From Cenococcum geophilum 1.58 (Eukaryota; Ascomycota; Dothideomycetes; Gloniales; Gloniaceae), in NCBI GenBank assembly GCA_001692895.1, contig KV748196.1, positions 1,364,001 through 1,428,000 of the forward strand: DNA of 64,000 bases, written 5' to 3'. Shown here in pieces: positions 21,067-35,300 of this stretch. Both the position numbers and the translations under genes were made by a program. Within the stretch, counting starts at the first letter, position 1; the number at the start of each line of letters is the position of its first letter. The notes under the pieces are model-generated. The model was not told the DNA's origin and searched no databases. It saw nothing but the letters and a program-made list of their open reading frames with translations.

Positions 21067-23193
21067 TAGCTCTAATTATGTGGATATCTAGGGCGTTAAG
21101 CGGGCTCTAGTTATCTATAGTTTCTTATATAGTTCCTTATTCGATTTTAGGTTTAGTATTAGGTATAGAGTTAATATTAGATTTAGGTTTAGGTTCTTTA
21201 AGTATTCTTTTTGTTATAGGGTACTAGTTCTTCTAGTAGTTTTGTATACTAAGCTTAAAGATTTTACTTAGTTTGGGGCGGTGTAGTACTTAGGGTCTGT
21301 TTGTAGGGTTTAGTAGAATTTTTAGATCCTTAATAGATATTAGTAGAAATCTTACGTCGGTAGAATTCGGTAGAATTCCTAGGTTAGTAAAATCTGGTAA
21401 ATTCTTTAGGCGTAGGGTGGACATTAGTAGAAATCTTAGGCTAATAGATTTTAGTAGATTTCCTAGATTTTAGTTTAGGGTTAGGGCGATATATTATAAG
21501 GCACTTCTACTTATAACAGGAGGCGGTAAATAAAAGCTTAAGGTTGTCCTAATTAATAGTTACCTTATATAGCTTTATTTAGGGTTATCTAAGGATTACT
21601 AAATAACCTAAGGTAGTAACAAAAAGCTTAATTAGTTCTTCGTGGTTTAGGTATTAGAGTCTTAGGTATACTACGTAGGTAATTCGGCCTAAGATTATAT
21701 ATTTGCCATTAAATCCAAATACGTTAATATGCCGGTTAAGGGGGGTTAGGGTAAAACTATTATCTTACGTAAAGATCTTGTTAATAAATCCTATGCCACT
21801 AGCTCCTATATTAATTAGGACTTAAGCATTAACCTATTAAATATTCTACTAAAGACAATAGTTAACGGTTATACTATAATCCTAAAAGTTAGAGTTCGTG
21901 ACATCTAAAGCATTTAATGAAATCCTAAGGCAGAGCCGTTCTAGAGAGTGACTTAACTTTAAGATATGCCTTTTAGTGGTAAGCGGAAAGGGGTTCCTAT
22001 AGAACGTCGGTTATAGCTTTACCCTTATAAGTAGTGCTTATTAAACATAAGGTTAGAACTAGGTAAAGATTAGGGGCGGTAACTAAAAGATTAATACGGT
22101 AAACGGTTGCTAGTATTAGCCGTTTATAAATCGTTTCGGGGCGTAGGTAAGGGGATAAGATAGTATTTTAAGATATAGTCCTTACTTCCGCACTTAAAGT
22201 AAAGGCCTAGCTTAATGCGTCTTTCTTATTTAGGGGACCCTAGTAGGGCATACTTTAGGGTTTTAGTGTCAATATCTATAGCGTTAGGGTACTTAGGCTA
22301 AGATAATAACTTAGTAGATATTTATAGGGTTGCCGTATTATATTAGGGGGCGGGCTTTGGTATTAGGCATAGTATATTATTATACCGTTTATTAATGACG
22401 TTTACGCAGGCATTAAGGGCTCCCGGTAGGTCTACACCCATTAGGGAGGTTTTTAGTTTAGGGCTTAAAGATTTAATAAGGCTATTAATTAGTGCGGAGT
22501 CGTTCTAGCCTATTTCCCTTACATAACGGTTAAATTTGGAGAAGTATACTGGGAAACTTTTTGTTCCTTAAGCTATATAGTTTATTTTTCTCTAAGTAGT
22601 AGCTTAGCGGTTTAGGTTACCGTATAAGGCTTTAAGAAGTACAACTAGGCTTTATACTAAGGTTGGCAAAAAAGGTTTAATAAGGTTGGCTGCCTTTCCT
22701 CCTAGTTAACTTAGTGCGTAATAGAGTTGGTTAGCTTCGGTTAGGTAACAGTTAGCATTACTAGTTAGCTTATTTTTAAGCTAGCTTAGAAATAATTAGA
22801 GTTCTTATTATTTACTAGTAAATACTAGGGGATTTAGTAGTCATTTAGATCGTTTTAATATAGTAGTTAGTTTAAGGTAGACAGCTGCTATAGGTTTAGG
22901 GCTTATATTCCGCGTATTTATCTCTAGAGATAGTATTTAGTCTTAAGGCCCTAACGTAGGCGTCTTAAGTATACGGATTTCTTCTTAAAGGTCTTTAATT
23001 AATTACTAATGTCGTGGTTTTTATTCGGCTTATTATTAATTTAAAGTGGCTTAGTTTTATGCGAGGGTGTCTATAAAAAACTTCTATATTTCTGCCAGTT
23101 ATTCTTAAAGTGCGGATATAATACTGGCGGCCGTTATAGAGGCTTTAGGGTTATTCTACATTTCGGAGGTAGTATATAAAGTTAACGCAACAT
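21067..23193 (-). pseudogene. Gag and protease of gypsy element D
   Basis: ATG at 23193-23191 lies 2 nt after the 5' LTR, and the frame (M-L-R-*-L-Y-I-L-P-P-K ... N-N-W-Q-K-Y-R-S-F-L) has RIP-type stops only for the stretch checked. A zinc knuckle L-Y-F-K-C-G-S-K-D-Y-I-L-K-Y (Cys/His RIPped to Tyr) lies at about 22160-22205. An aspartic protease core L-I-N-I-G-A-S-G (from L-I-D-T-G-A) lies at about 21790-21815. The frame is broken by Q at 21064. Confidence 0.65.
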
Positions 23194-23195
23194 AG

Positions 23196-23575
23196 TATTA
23201 CAGAGTAAGTTATAAGCGGCGATAATATATAGCAAGGTAGATATTATTAAGCTATATATATAAACTATATAAGAAGTTAAGACATTATATAAGAAAAGAA
23301 GGTAGGAAAATAGGAAGAAAGGGTATATATTATAGACTTAGTTGCTTAGTTAATACGTACACGGAGTAGAATAGGATTTAGGTGGTAGTCCTGGTAGAAC
23401 TTAGCAGGGTTTGGTGGAACTTAGTAAAACTTAGTAGAATATAGTAGAATGTAATAAGTTGCCGTCAGATTACCGTGGATTGCTATTAGATTACTATCTT
23501 GTAGTTAGTCTCTGGTTGCTAAGTTAGTAGAAATAGGTAGACGTGTATAAGGTATTACGGGGGTGTCCTATAACA
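23196..23575 (-). repeat. 5' LTR of D
   Basis: 380 bp, TATTACAGAGTAAG (RIP form of TGTTACGGAGTGAG) to ..CTATAACA, followed by the ATATT duplication. It is 21 bp longer than the split 3' LTR because of a local duplication. Confidence 0.88.
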
Positions 23576-23580
23576 ATATT

Positions 23581-25308
23581 CCTGTATATTAGCTCTAGTA
23601 TTATAATATACTATATAAGGTAGATCTTTATTTTACCTAGTAGATTTAACTTAAATATAACTAGTAAAATCCTCTATATAATTTTAAAAGGTCTTAGTCT
23701 AATATAGTTCAACTTCTTACTTAGTTATTAACTTTTAAAATTTTTGTGTAGTAGCTATACTTTATCTCCCTCCTTAAGATCTAGTCCCTTAGATCTCTTA
23801 GCATTATAATACCTTTTTATTCTCTTTTATACTTTCTTTACTAATTTTATAAGGTCTATATAAAGATTTATTAATATCTTTATTCTTTCTTTATTTACTA
23901 TAGTAATAATAATGTTCTTAGCTTATATCCATAATTTGCCTTAAATAATAATATGCCTATTCCTTCTTATAGTGTTATATTATATATAAACTATATAACT
24001 AGTAATAGCGATACCCAATTATTCTATATATAATTAATATAATATTTTAGATACTGTTCTAGCGTCTAATTTAATCTTTCTATTTAACTATTTGTTTATA
24101 GGTAATATATAGTAAAAGTTGCTACTCTAACTCCTTATTCCGCTAAAAATACCTCCTAAAATACTACTATAAATCTTAGATCTCTATCTAATATAATCTT
24201 ACTTAGTACTTTATATCTTATAAATACTTCCTTAATATATCCTTAATATAGATTCTAACAACATCTTCTACTAGATTTCTTCTATATATGCTATAAAGTA
24301 GCCCTATTTAGTTAACTTATTCACTATTACTAAAATTACATTATATTCTTATCCAGTAATAGGATCTCTTAACTTTAGTAACTTAATAATAAAGTCCTAT
24401 AATATAACCTCCCATAGTCTCTTTAGTGTTTTAATAGGTTATAGCCCTCTATATAGCTTATACCTTATTAGTTTATTCCTTTAGTAATCTAAATACTCTT
24501 TTATTACTTTTTTTTAGCTATACCCTAGATTCCGTTAATAATATATTCTTCCTAAAGTCTTAATACTAGGCCTATTACCCTATTATGTCCTTGAGTTATT
24601 CCCTTATAGAAATCTTCTATAAAATACTCCGCTATACTTTTTAGGATATACTTTGCTTCTTAATTTTTATATATATCTACCTATAAATCTTCTAGCTATA
24701 TTTCTAAAATCCTTTATACTTAAAAGCTCTCTAGTGTCTTATAGATTTTTCTAGTTTATTATCCTCTTAGGTTATTACTAGCTTAGGGTAATTATACTAA
24801 ATTAATGTATCTTTATCTTTACGTAGTATTACTTCTAATAGTTTAGCCTTTTTACTAAGTGCGTCTGCCCTTATATTCTTAGTTCCTTTAGTATACTAAA
24901 TCTTAAAATAGTATTCTATAAGCATTTCTACCTATTTAACTTATCTATAATTAAGTTCTTTTATTATTAGAAACCCCATTAGGTTCTTATAATCCGTTTT
25001 AACTATAAATAGTTTTTCTACACCTTATAAGAATACTTTTTATTTCTTAAGTACTGTAACTATACCTAATAACTCCTTATTATAGATGTTATAGTTTAAC
25101 TCTAGTAGTGTTATTTTCTAACTATAGTATACTACTAGATGCTATGCGTTTCCGTATTTCTATAGTAAATATACTTTTAGTATAAAGTCTAATATATCCG
25201 TTTCTATAACCGTATCTAGTCCTAGTTAATAAATTTTAAGAATTAATTCTTAGGTAAATAACTCTTTAAGTTTCTAGAACAGCTTCTTCTATTTATCTCC
25301 CTATACCT
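23581..25308 (-). pseudogene. A pol: chromodomain start, integrase and RNase H
   Basis: Minus-strand continuation of A, collinear with B 29484-31243. The part nearest 23600-23700 precedes the chromodomain, 23900-24500 corresponds to integrase and 24850-25300 to RNase H. Dense TAA/TAG. The right border is the ATAG target (25309-25312) of element C, which split A between RNase H and RT. Confidence 0.7.
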
Positions 25309-25312
25309 ATAG

Positions 25313-25591
25313 TATAGGAGGGTACGACCTCTCTAAGATAAGAAAGTCTCAGTGCTGTCTGTCAGTCGGTCGGTCAGTCTATTAGTCAGTCACCATCAGT
25401 TAGAATTAAGCAGTAAGAAGAGAAAGAAAAGAGTATATTAAAGGAAAATTGTATATCTATTGGTTTTATCCAAGTTGTTAAAGACTCTAAGGGCTTTAGA
25501 CCAATCTATATAACTTATAGAAGACCTAGGCTCTCCCGAAGCTACGCCTAATTTAAATATTAAATTTAGGGGGCCAAATTACACTACCACA
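25313..25591 (-). repeat. 3' LTR of C
   Basis: 279 bp, TATAGGAGGGTACGACC..CACTACCACA, containing CAGTCGGTCGGTCAGTC tetranucleotide repeats like the E LTRs. It abuts the minus-strand tract AGGTGGGGGAGGTA (25592-25605). Confidence 0.9.
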
Positions 25592-25605
25592 TACCTCCCC
25601 CACCT
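25592..25605 (-). promoter_or_regulatory. Terminal polypurine tract of C
   Basis: Minus-strand AGGTGGGGGAGGTA immediately before the 3' LTR. The following GTCCCCTAAC motif (plus strand, 25614-25623) is repeated next to the internal tract at 37079. Confidence 0.75.
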
Positions 25606-27917
25606 AAGTTATTGTCCCCTAACGACTTCTAAAACTCTAAAACTCCTTATCTTCGAAACAAAGGCGCGGTAGGTAATTATATACGTTCCTTACCTTTACT
25701 ACAAACCCGAAATAGTAAATAAAGAGACTCCGTTCTAGTTAAACGAGACTATTCTTATCCGCCTGGCTAGGTAGTATAAGATATATTAGACTAGCGGCTC
25801 TCGGATAATATAGCTCTTTTACGTCCTTCCATTTGCTTAGTTCTGTCCCACAACTCTTTAGGCAACTCTATATAACTCTATCCTTCTGCAATAATTAGGG
25901 GTACTTTACTTAGATCTACCGCAACAGTTAAAGGATTAATTCCATTATTAACGCAGTAGAAGTATAAGCGGCTTTTAAAGCGCTCCATTTTAGTCCCACG
26001 TATTAGCTTAAACGTATCTTTATAATTCTTAACGGCCCTAAGACAGTAGGAATGCATCTATTTCCTAACTTCGTTCCCGTTGCTATTAAGAAAAAAATCG
26101 CAATCTTAAATTACCGCTAGAGAATCCTATCGTTATTTACTAAAAAGGGCGTTAAATAAAGCGCTAGCAGCTATAAGCTTAACTGCTATAGGGAAGCGAT
26201 ATAAAATCGCGCCGTAGAGATTGATATATCTAAACGGCGTATAAGGCGGCGCTCTTAAGTCTTAGTACGTATCTACCAACTCTGCCCAAGTACCTCCTTT
26301 AGTAACCTTAAGGTTATTATAATCGTCCTAAATACTAATAAACTATAGTAGCATTATTCGCCGGGTTCTAGTTAAAGGTCCTTTCACTCTATAAGGAAGG
26401 TAAGGTATAGTTATACGTATATCTCCTTTCTTATATAGCTAAGCTACCTAGTTAGTTACATACTTTTCTACGTCTTTAGTAGTCCAGTTTTAGTTAAAGA
26501 TCTTATAAACAAATCTATTACCCTTAGTTAATCTTTACGCCTTAAGATCCTCCTACTATAATTCTAGGTAGTAATACATACCGGGTAGGATAATTGTGCA
26601 GTTATCCTTAGTCTTATTATCTAGAGAAACGCTCCTTTAGATTATATTAGCACCGCGTTCACTTTTAAGGAGTAAGGAAATATTAATGTTAATATAACGG
26701 AAAGCTATAGAGTCTCCTTTAACCGCGAATTTTGTATAATAAGGGTAGGAAATAAGTTGCTACTAGCTATTAGGTCTAAGAGCGCAATAAAGATAATAAT
26801 ACTAAGGGTCTTATTTTATTAGCTGTTAGTAAAGACCGTAAACTATTATTCTTAACTAGCTATAATTTGGCCGCCTATTAATTAGATACTAATGGTGGCG
26901 GTATATACGCATTTCCTTATTAATTATTGCCAAGATACTAGAATCCCACCACTATCTAAATACATTTAAAATTATAGATCTTTCTCGCTGCTACACTTCT
27001 TAGTCTTTTAGTAACATTATCTAATTAAGCAAAGCCTCTCTATTATATAAAAACCTTAGCGTTAAGTTATAAATAAATTTATACGGTCCTAAGGAATTAG
27101 ATAAAACTAGAGGTCTATAAGCCTTTCTAAATTAAGAGTACGTAGTAGGATCGGTCTTTATAGTGCTAAGGTAGTTATAAGCGTAATATATTAAACGGAA
27201 TCTATAACATAGTACGGTATAGTTTAGACCCTTTATTACTAAACCTATACGTCCTCCTATAGCTTATATATACATCTAGAAAACCTTATATATCTCTAGA
27301 TTAGAACTAGCTACCCTATACTAACTACGTAAGAGCTTTATAACCTTAGTTAGTTTAATTTTAGTAGTTCGGTTTAGGGACACCTTAAGATAAGCGGGCA
27401 TATTATCCTTATAGTCACACCCTTATTTTGCGCAGAGTATCGCTATAATATCTACGGCCTCCTTAATATACTCCTTATTATCTCCCAGCTTAATAACGTT
27501 TTTATTAAATATTAATTCTACTCCTAGCCCTCCTACTTCTAGGTAAGTAATTATTAGCCCTCTTCTTAGATTCCTTTTTAATAAAGATACTAGCAGCTAC
27601 AAGGGCGAGCCAATAGGCGTTTTAGCTGTAAGAATACTCTTATTTATAGATAATAAGGGCGAGTTAACTAATATAGGTAATCCTTATTAGGACAGACTTA
27701 GCATAATACTAACGCCTCCTCCTTAAATAGGTGTTAATAGCTAAAAGGCTAAGGGATTTATTACGTTAGAAGCATATTATAGATATATTTATAGTATAAG
27801 AGCTAAGCTCTCTCCTACTTATCTAATTCCAATATTAATGACCTCTAGTCCCATAGTAGTTAGTCTCCTACTTCTTAGCGGTAGGTCCTTATTTAGAACA
27901 AGGAAGCTAGTTAAGTA

Positions 27918-28344
27918 TATAACGGAACCTTGTAGCAAGAACTACGATAGGCTCGTTATTGGGCTAGGTGTGTAGGAAATGCAAGTATAAAAGTCAACAA
28001 CGTAATAATAACTGGTGGAGTGGTTGCCTAATAGATTAACTCTAATTGTATTCTAAGAATTACTATAAGGAAGGAACTATCTAGGTAGGGACTAAGGGTC
28101 CTTAAATACACAACCATACTCCTATAAAATCCTTCTTGTACGTAATATACGCCTTATCTATATTAAACGTGACGTCCCTTACGTTTAACGCAGCTAATAC
28201 GTTTAACTATTATATGACCTTAGTTACTATTCCTTATTATATAGTTTTATTGGCTCTATTCTGGACCGTGCCTAAATTAACTAACTAGCTTCTTCCGTCT
28301 CTTCTTTAAGTAGTCGTAATATTATACTTAAAGCGTCCGTAACA
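27918..28344 (-). repeat. 3' LTR of B
   Basis: TATAACGGAACCTTG (RIP form of TGTAACGG) to ..GCGTCCGTAACA, 427 bp. Followed by the minus-strand polypurine tract AAGAGGAGGGAGATGG at 28345-28361. Confidence 0.92.
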
Positions 28345-28738
28345 CCATCTCCCTCCTCTTTATCTTTGTCCTTAAAGATACCTAGCATCTCTAGGTTGTT
28401 TACTAGAGGTATAATATCCGTCTAATTAATTTAGTTAATATTATTGCTTATTATACCTAAAGCAATTTCTTTTCTCTCTTGGGTTAAGCGTCGCCTTTAT
28501 ACTGTCTCTTTAATACTATTACTAGGTAAAGTAATAGTAATACCTTACTCTTGTTGTGCAAAAGAGGGGTTAAGTTATATTACGATTGCGAGTCCCTCTA
28601 GTCACTAACCTTCCTCTTGTTTTAAATGCACTTGTATTAATATACGTTTATTATATAACGTTCGTTCTACGTCTAATATTAAGTATATATATCCTATTAC
28701 TCTTAATAGTCTTTAAGTTCCCTAAGTAATTTATTATA

Positions 28739-29338
28739 GGGTCTCATGTTTAATCTATTACTGCGAAACTTAACGGTAAATTAGTGTGACGGCGCTGGAG
28801 CGCGTCACCTAGTCAGGGGTTCGCTTAAGACTTGGCGTGTGTATATAGACGTGGCCTCACCACCTTCTCTTGCTCCTTAGCTTAATATCTTCGTAATACA
28901 GCATTCGTTCGCTTGATCTTGCAAGCATTCGTTCAAGTCTCTGTCGAGACATTTGTTCGATGGTTCGAGCCGTCACAATTAGCCTCTGCGCTGCTTAAGG
29001 TTTAATATGCCTTAGAAGAGTCCGCACGTGTTCTTAAAGCTTAGCATCTAGCTTATGCTCGTCTTTAGCGTTTAGAACGTATCTATAAGAAAGTTTATTT
29101 AAAGGAGTGGAAGCTTATTTAATAAGGTCTTTAGGAACTAGGTAATAAAAGAATAGATTCTTTTCTAATAGAGAAGGAAATAGATCCGAGTAGCTTAGTA
29201 ACTACTCTTCTTAGGTCCCCCTTAGGTGACTTATTTTTTAGCGATCCTTCTTTATTAATGCTGCCTGACCTAATCTCTTCTAATACTTCTATACCTTTTC
29301 TATAGCGTTCTTTAAATTCTCTAGTAGCTCCTAGGTAG
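28739..29338 (+). pseudogene. Antisense ORF at the 3' end of chromovirus B, split by a solo LTR
   Basis: Plus frame: G-S-H-V-*-S-I-T-A-K-L-N-G-K-L then, after the solo LTR, A-S-A-L-L-K-V ... A-Y-A-R-L ... I-Y-K-K-V-Y-L-K-E-W ... L-F-F-S-D-P-S-L-L-M-L-P, ending TAG at 29336. Taking out the solo LTR and one TSD copy (198 nt) leaves 402 nt, the same as in A and G. Residues Y-K-K-V-x-x-K-E, K-L-I, G-L-x-E-L-x-N-K and L-R-S-P-L-G are shared between copies. Interior stops are RIP-type. Function unknown; the first half is probably coiled coil. Confidence 0.5.
28785..28977. repeat. Solo LTR, 193 bp, non-RIPped, in B
   Basis: TGTGACGGCGCTGGAGC..GAGCCGTCACA with inverted TGTGACGGC/GCCGTCACA termini and a perfect ATTAG TSD (28780-28784, 28978-28982). 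It has normal CpA and CpG content, in contrast to B around it, so it arrived after or escaped the RIP episode. Family not identified. Confidence 0.9.
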
Positions 29339-32300
29339 TCTTAGTATAGCCTATCTACTTAACCTTATACTATATTTCGTCGTTAATGTCCTTATAATTA
29401 ACGATCTTTAATACTTACCATTTGTCTTCTTTTTATCCTTTATATATGTCTACTTTATAAACCAGTGGCTTAATATTCCTATATACTGGCTCTAGCATTA
29501 CGATATACTATATAGGGTAGATCTTTATTTTAGCTAGTAGGTTTAACTTAAACGTAACCGGTAAAATCTTTTATGTAATTTTAAAAGGTCCTAGTTTAAT
29601 ATGGTCCAACTTCTTACTTAATTATTAACTCTTAAAATTTTTGTATAGTAGCCACACTTTATCTCCCTCCTTAAGATCTGGTCCCTTAGATCTCTTAGCA
29701 TTATAGTACTTTTTTATTCTCTCTTATACTTTTTTTACTAATTCTATAAGGTCTATATAAAGATTTATTAATATCTTTATTCTTTCTTTAGCTGTACTAC
29801 TTATTTTCTTCGCTTACTGTAGTAATAACGATATTCTTAGCTTATATCCGTAATTTGCCTTAAATAGTAATATGCCTATTCCTTTTTAAGGTATTATATT
29901 ATATATAAACTATATAACTGGTAATAGTGATACCTAATTATTCTATGCATAATTAATATAATGCCTTAGATACTATTTTAGCGTCTAATTTAATCTTTCT
30001 GTTTGACCGTCTGTCTGCAAATGGTATATAGTAGAAGTTACTACTTAAACTCCTTACTCCGCTAAGAATACTTTTTAGAATACTGCTACGAATCTTAGAT
30101 CTCTATCCGATATAATTTTACTTAGTGCTCTATATCTTACAAACACTTCTTTAATATAGATTTTAGCGATATCTTCCGCTGAGATTTCTTCTGTATATGC
30201 TATGAAGTATCCCCACTTTATAAGCTTATCTATTATTACTAAAATCGCGTTATAATCTTATCCGGTAATAGGATTTCTTAATTTTAGTAACTTAATAATA
30301 AAGTCCTATAATATGACCTCCTATAGTCTCTCTGGTATTTTAATAGGTTATAGCCCTCTATATAGCTTATACCTCGTTAGTTTATTTCTTTAGTAATCTA
30401 AATATTCCTTTATAACTTTTCTAGCTATCCTTTAGATTCCGTTAATAATATACTCCTCCTAGAGTCTTAATACTAAGCCCATAGCTCCATTATGTCCTTA
30501 AGTTAGTCCCTTATAGAAGTCCTCTATAAACTGTTCTACTATACTTCTTAGGATATACTTTACTTCTCAATTTTCGTATATATCTGTCTATAGATCTTTT
30601 AGTTATACTTTTAGAATTCTTTATACCTAAAAGCTTTTTAGTGTCTTATAGACTTTCTCTAGTTTATTATCTTCTTAAGTTACTACAATTTTTGGATAAT
30701 TATATCTAATTAATCTGTCTATATCTTTTTATAATAAAGCCCCTAATAGCTTTTCCTTATTTTATAGTTTAGCTTTACGGCTTAGAGCATCTACCCGCGT
30801 ATTATCTGTACCCTTAGTATACTAAATCTTAAAATGGTATTCCGTAAGTATCTCTGCCCATCTAACCTATTTTTAGTTAAGTTCCTTTATTATTAGGAAT
30901 CCTATTAGGTTCTTATAATCTGTTTTAATTATAAATAGTTTCTCTATACCTTATAAGAATGCTTTCTATTCCTTTAATGCTATAACTATACCTAATAACT
31001 CCTTATTATAGATGTCATAGTTTAACTCTAGTAGTATTATCTTTCGACTATAGTATGCTACTAGGTACCATCTATCTTAATGCCTTTATATAAAGCACGC
31101 CCCTAGTATATAGTTTAATATATCTGTCTCTATAACCGTCTCTAGTTCTAGTTAATAGATCTTAAGAACTAGCTCCTAGGTAAACAACTCTTTAACCTTT
31201 TTAAAGAGTTCTCTTTACTCCTCTCCCTATACCTATAGTTCTTCTTTCTTTATTAACCGTATAAATGGCTTAATATCCTTTAACTACTACGCTATAAACC
31301 TTCTACAGTAATTGCAAAACCCTAGGAACGATCTTAACTATATAACGTTTTCTGGTTCCTGCCAATTTACTATAGCCTTAATCTTTTTTAGATCTATGCT
31401 AAGTTAGCCTAGTTTAATAATAAATCTAATAAAATCGGTCTTTCTGGTAAAGAACTCGCATTTTTTAATTACTACTAGTATCTATTCTTTTTATAGTCTC
31501 TTTAAGACCTATTTAACGTATTCTCCGTATTCTTCCTTAGTTATTAAGTAGATAATAATATTATTAAGATATACCATAATAAATTTATTTAAGTATTCTC
31601 CTAATATATTATTAATATGCTTTTAGAATATTGCTGGTATATTTATAAGTCCGAATTATATAACTAATAGCTTATATAGTCCTTCCTTTAACCTAAAGGC
31701 TGCCTTTTATTTGTTGCCCTCCTTAATCCTAATCTAATGGTATGCCTATCTTAGATCTATCTTTATAAAGATTTGCGCATTACCTATCCTATCTTAGATT
31801 TCGCTAATTAAGGGTAAAGAATACCTATCCTTCCTAGTAATGCTGTTTAACTGTCTATAGTTAATACATAGCCTTAGTTTGCTATTCTTCTTTAGTATAA
31901 ATAGTACTAGATAACCTGCTAATAACTGCGATAGTCTAATATATCCCTTTTATAAGTTCTCTTAGATAAACTCTTTTAATACTCTATCTTCTTCTTTGGT
32001 AAGCTTATAGATTAGAAAGAACCTTAAACTTATTCCTAGTTCTAATTCTATCTTATAGTCCTATACTATATATTTTAATAGCTTTTTACTTTCCGGTAAC
32101 CATAGTTTCTTACCATACTTATAGTATCTCTTTAGTATATAACTTAGTCCTTTTTCTATTTCTTTATAGGTTGCTCCTACTTAGTACTATACCAACTTAG
32201 CTTATTATCGCATCTTACGGCGTTAAGTATTTCTAATATCAACCTAACCTGTAATTTAATTGATCCTTAGATTGTATTCCTATAACTAAGGTATACCTAA

Positions 32301-35300
32301 TACTGCCTTATCCCGTCCTAATAGTAGGATATTAAAAGATATCTTAATTTATCTTCCTTTAATAGTTATCTAAATAGGTCCTATTTTAAGATTAATAATC
32401 CCTCCTCTATAGGTTATTAGATCTCCTAAAATCGTAATTAATAGGTAAGGTTACTCCTTTTATCTATAAGGTAGTCTTATTCTTTTAACTGCTACTAGTA
32501 AGATATGGTTTCGCGTTACTCTACTATCTATTAGCGCCTTAAACTGCTAATCTTACTAATTAATTTATAAATTTAGGTGTTATCCTTAAATTCCTTTAAG
32601 GGTTTAAGGCTCTACTACTAGCTCCCTTTAGTCCTATAGGCCTCTACTTTTCTTAACTATTAGCTGCTTAATCCTAGTATACTTAGCTCGTTCTTTAGCT
32701 AATACCTAGTTCGCTTTTTATCTTTAATATACTATAGACATGTATTTTCTAGGCATTCCTACTACTATTATCCGTCTAAGCATTCTTCCATAAGAAATCT
32801 TTCTAGTTAAAGTGCCAAACTTCCTTCCTCTTAGACCTCTGCTGGATGCCATCTATATATATATTTAGCATTCCTATACTATTACTTATCTGTTATCCAG
32901 TATATCCTTATAGGGTATTTCTAATTTTTTTCCTTTAGATTCTTATGTATTTTATATATATCGTCTATATACGCAATCTATAATAACGTATAGTGTGCTA
33001 GGTGCTTTAGGTTAACCCTTAGCTTATCTTTATCCCTAAGTTTAAACCTTTATTATACTAATCTAAACGTTATAACTTTATTTATAGGTACTAAGATGCG
33101 TTTCTTACTTCTCTAGTCCTCTAAATATTCCTTTAGATCCTTTAACGTTATAATTAAGGCTCCTTTAATATGCGTTATAGCCTTCTCTGTAATTAGGTAG
33201 TCCTAGATAACTTTTTTATCTAACTATATATAGAAATCTTCCCACTTATTATTGTGCCTTTATCTATACCACTTTTAGTACAGCTGCTAGAGTATATATA
33301 GCCTATCCGTAAGGAAGTATTTTCTTATTACTATATCGTAATAGCCCTTTATATATTATTCCTTAAACCTAATTAGAATCCTTAAATCCTCTTTATCTTC
33401 TAGTTTAGTAAGCTACTTAGCTCTTAGTATACCTGCTCTTAGTCTATTAATAATTCTTTATACTAGTGCTCTATCCTTTATATATCCTAATATACTAGAT
33501 CTCTTATCTAGTTTCTGTTCTTGCTATATAATAATTCTTTACCTAAACTCTTCTATGGTTTTTTTTGGTTTACGCCTTACGCTCTAATCCTTAAAGTTGT
33601 CTTACTTCTTAATCCTAATATTAACTTTTTAATCTTTAGTCTGAATACTTTATTTAACTAGTAAATCCTCTAGGTCTATATATTTATCTCCTAGTTTAAT
33701 TACTGTTTATGCCGCAGATTCTCTAATCTATAAAGAAGCTCCTTACCTCTTATTTATAGGTGTCTTAATTTATACCCCAAATTCTTAACCCCTTAGGTTC
33801 TTTAATCCTAAGCTTACTTTTAACTTAAGCTTAGCTCTAGCCTTAGTCTAACTAGGCTTACTTAGTATTCTTATTTTATCTTAAAAGTCTTAAATCTTAC
33901 TTATCTTGTCTTAAGAATCTTATACCTATAGGAACTTCCGTCCTAAGCTTATTTGTATATTTTTAAACTAAGCTACTACTCTGCTCTATTGGTTATTATC
34001 TATTATAGGTCCTTAAGCTTACCTTATCTTATTTTAAGAATCTTAGTTATCTCTTATCTCGCTATAAGAATCTTAAGCCTTTAGCCTTTTGCCTTTATTA
34101 AGTGCTAAAGTGGTTTACTATCCTACTTCTCTTACGTCTCGCGAAGTGATAGATATCGTGTTTAGTGGGGTTTTAATTCCTACTAATATTCCCTATTCTG
34201 TAGTGGAATTATTCTCTACCTTTGGTATAATATCTCTAAGGTCTACTCGCTCCTAGTAAGCAGCCCTTATTGCCTTATTATTACGGAATGTTTTACCTAA
34301 GTTAAATTTATTATCCTTAATATCCGATCTATAAACTAGTTCGTTAGTTCCTTTATATTTTATAGGTGCTAGCTCTTATAGCTAATAGCTTACACTATAC
34401 TTAGCATCCTTATAAATTTGGTATACGTTATTGTAATAAAACATAAAACTTTTAATTAAACATTCTTTTGTTCCTCGCAGTATATTATTATCCCTTTATA
34501 CGTATATATCGTCTACTAGTCTTATACCTTTTACTATATAATAACTCTACCCACTTTTATAGTCTCTAACGTAATAACCCTGTTTTCTGCAATTTATATA
34601 AGCTCCTTCTTTAAACCATTTCTCTTGCTATGGAGTCCGCCTAAATATCTTCTACTATTAAGATCCCTAATTTGGCCTCTACTCCTTAAACCTTTAATTA
34701 CTTAATTCTTGTCCTCTAGGTTTCTATAGTTTACTCTATTTCTTATAGGTTTCTTTAATACCACTTAGGTCTATTAGCTCTGCGCTATACTATAGTTTCT
34801 AACTTAGCTTTTGTTATTGCGTACTCTGCGCCTTATATAACTGTAGAACTCTATTTTAGCCTCTCTTAGCCTATTCCCTTTAGTAGATCTAATTATTAAT
34901 CTTAATCGCCTAATTTATTAGTTCCCTTAGGGTATCCGCATCTTCTATTAGGATAATTACATCCTAAACTTTAGCCTTAAGTCCCTATTTATACTGTACT
35001 ATAAGCGCCCTATTATTCTATTTTACTTATATTGCTAGTGTCTAAAACTATATTATATACTTAATTGCTAAAGTTTATTATATAAGGTTCTAGAGTTTTC
35101 TTTCTACTGTAGTTATTTCTTCTAGGTTTCTAAATATCTGTGTAAGTTGTTCTGCAAATCCTTCCTAACTTAAGAATATAAATTACATGTCTTAGTTAGT
35201 GGTCGTCATTCCGTTTACCTGTATCTCCATAAGGTAAGGTTTAAACTACTTAAGTGCTTTTCCTAATAAGAATAGTCCTGCGTAGGCTATCCGATCTATG

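Larger units (their letters stand above)
3702..23575 (-). mobile_element. Ty3/gypsy element D (split by E and Q)
   Basis: LTR pair: 3702-3862 plus 15757-15954 (3' LTR, interrupted by E) and 23196-23575 (5' LTR). Flanking TSD is ATATT at 3697-3701 and 23576-23580. The minus-strand polypurine tract AAGAGGGGGGTAC lies at 15955-15969. Net length without E and Q is about 6.0 kb. Gag, protease and RT are recognisable on the minus strand and heavily RIPped. It is distinct from the chromovirus group, with no chromodomain seen. Confidence 0.88.
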
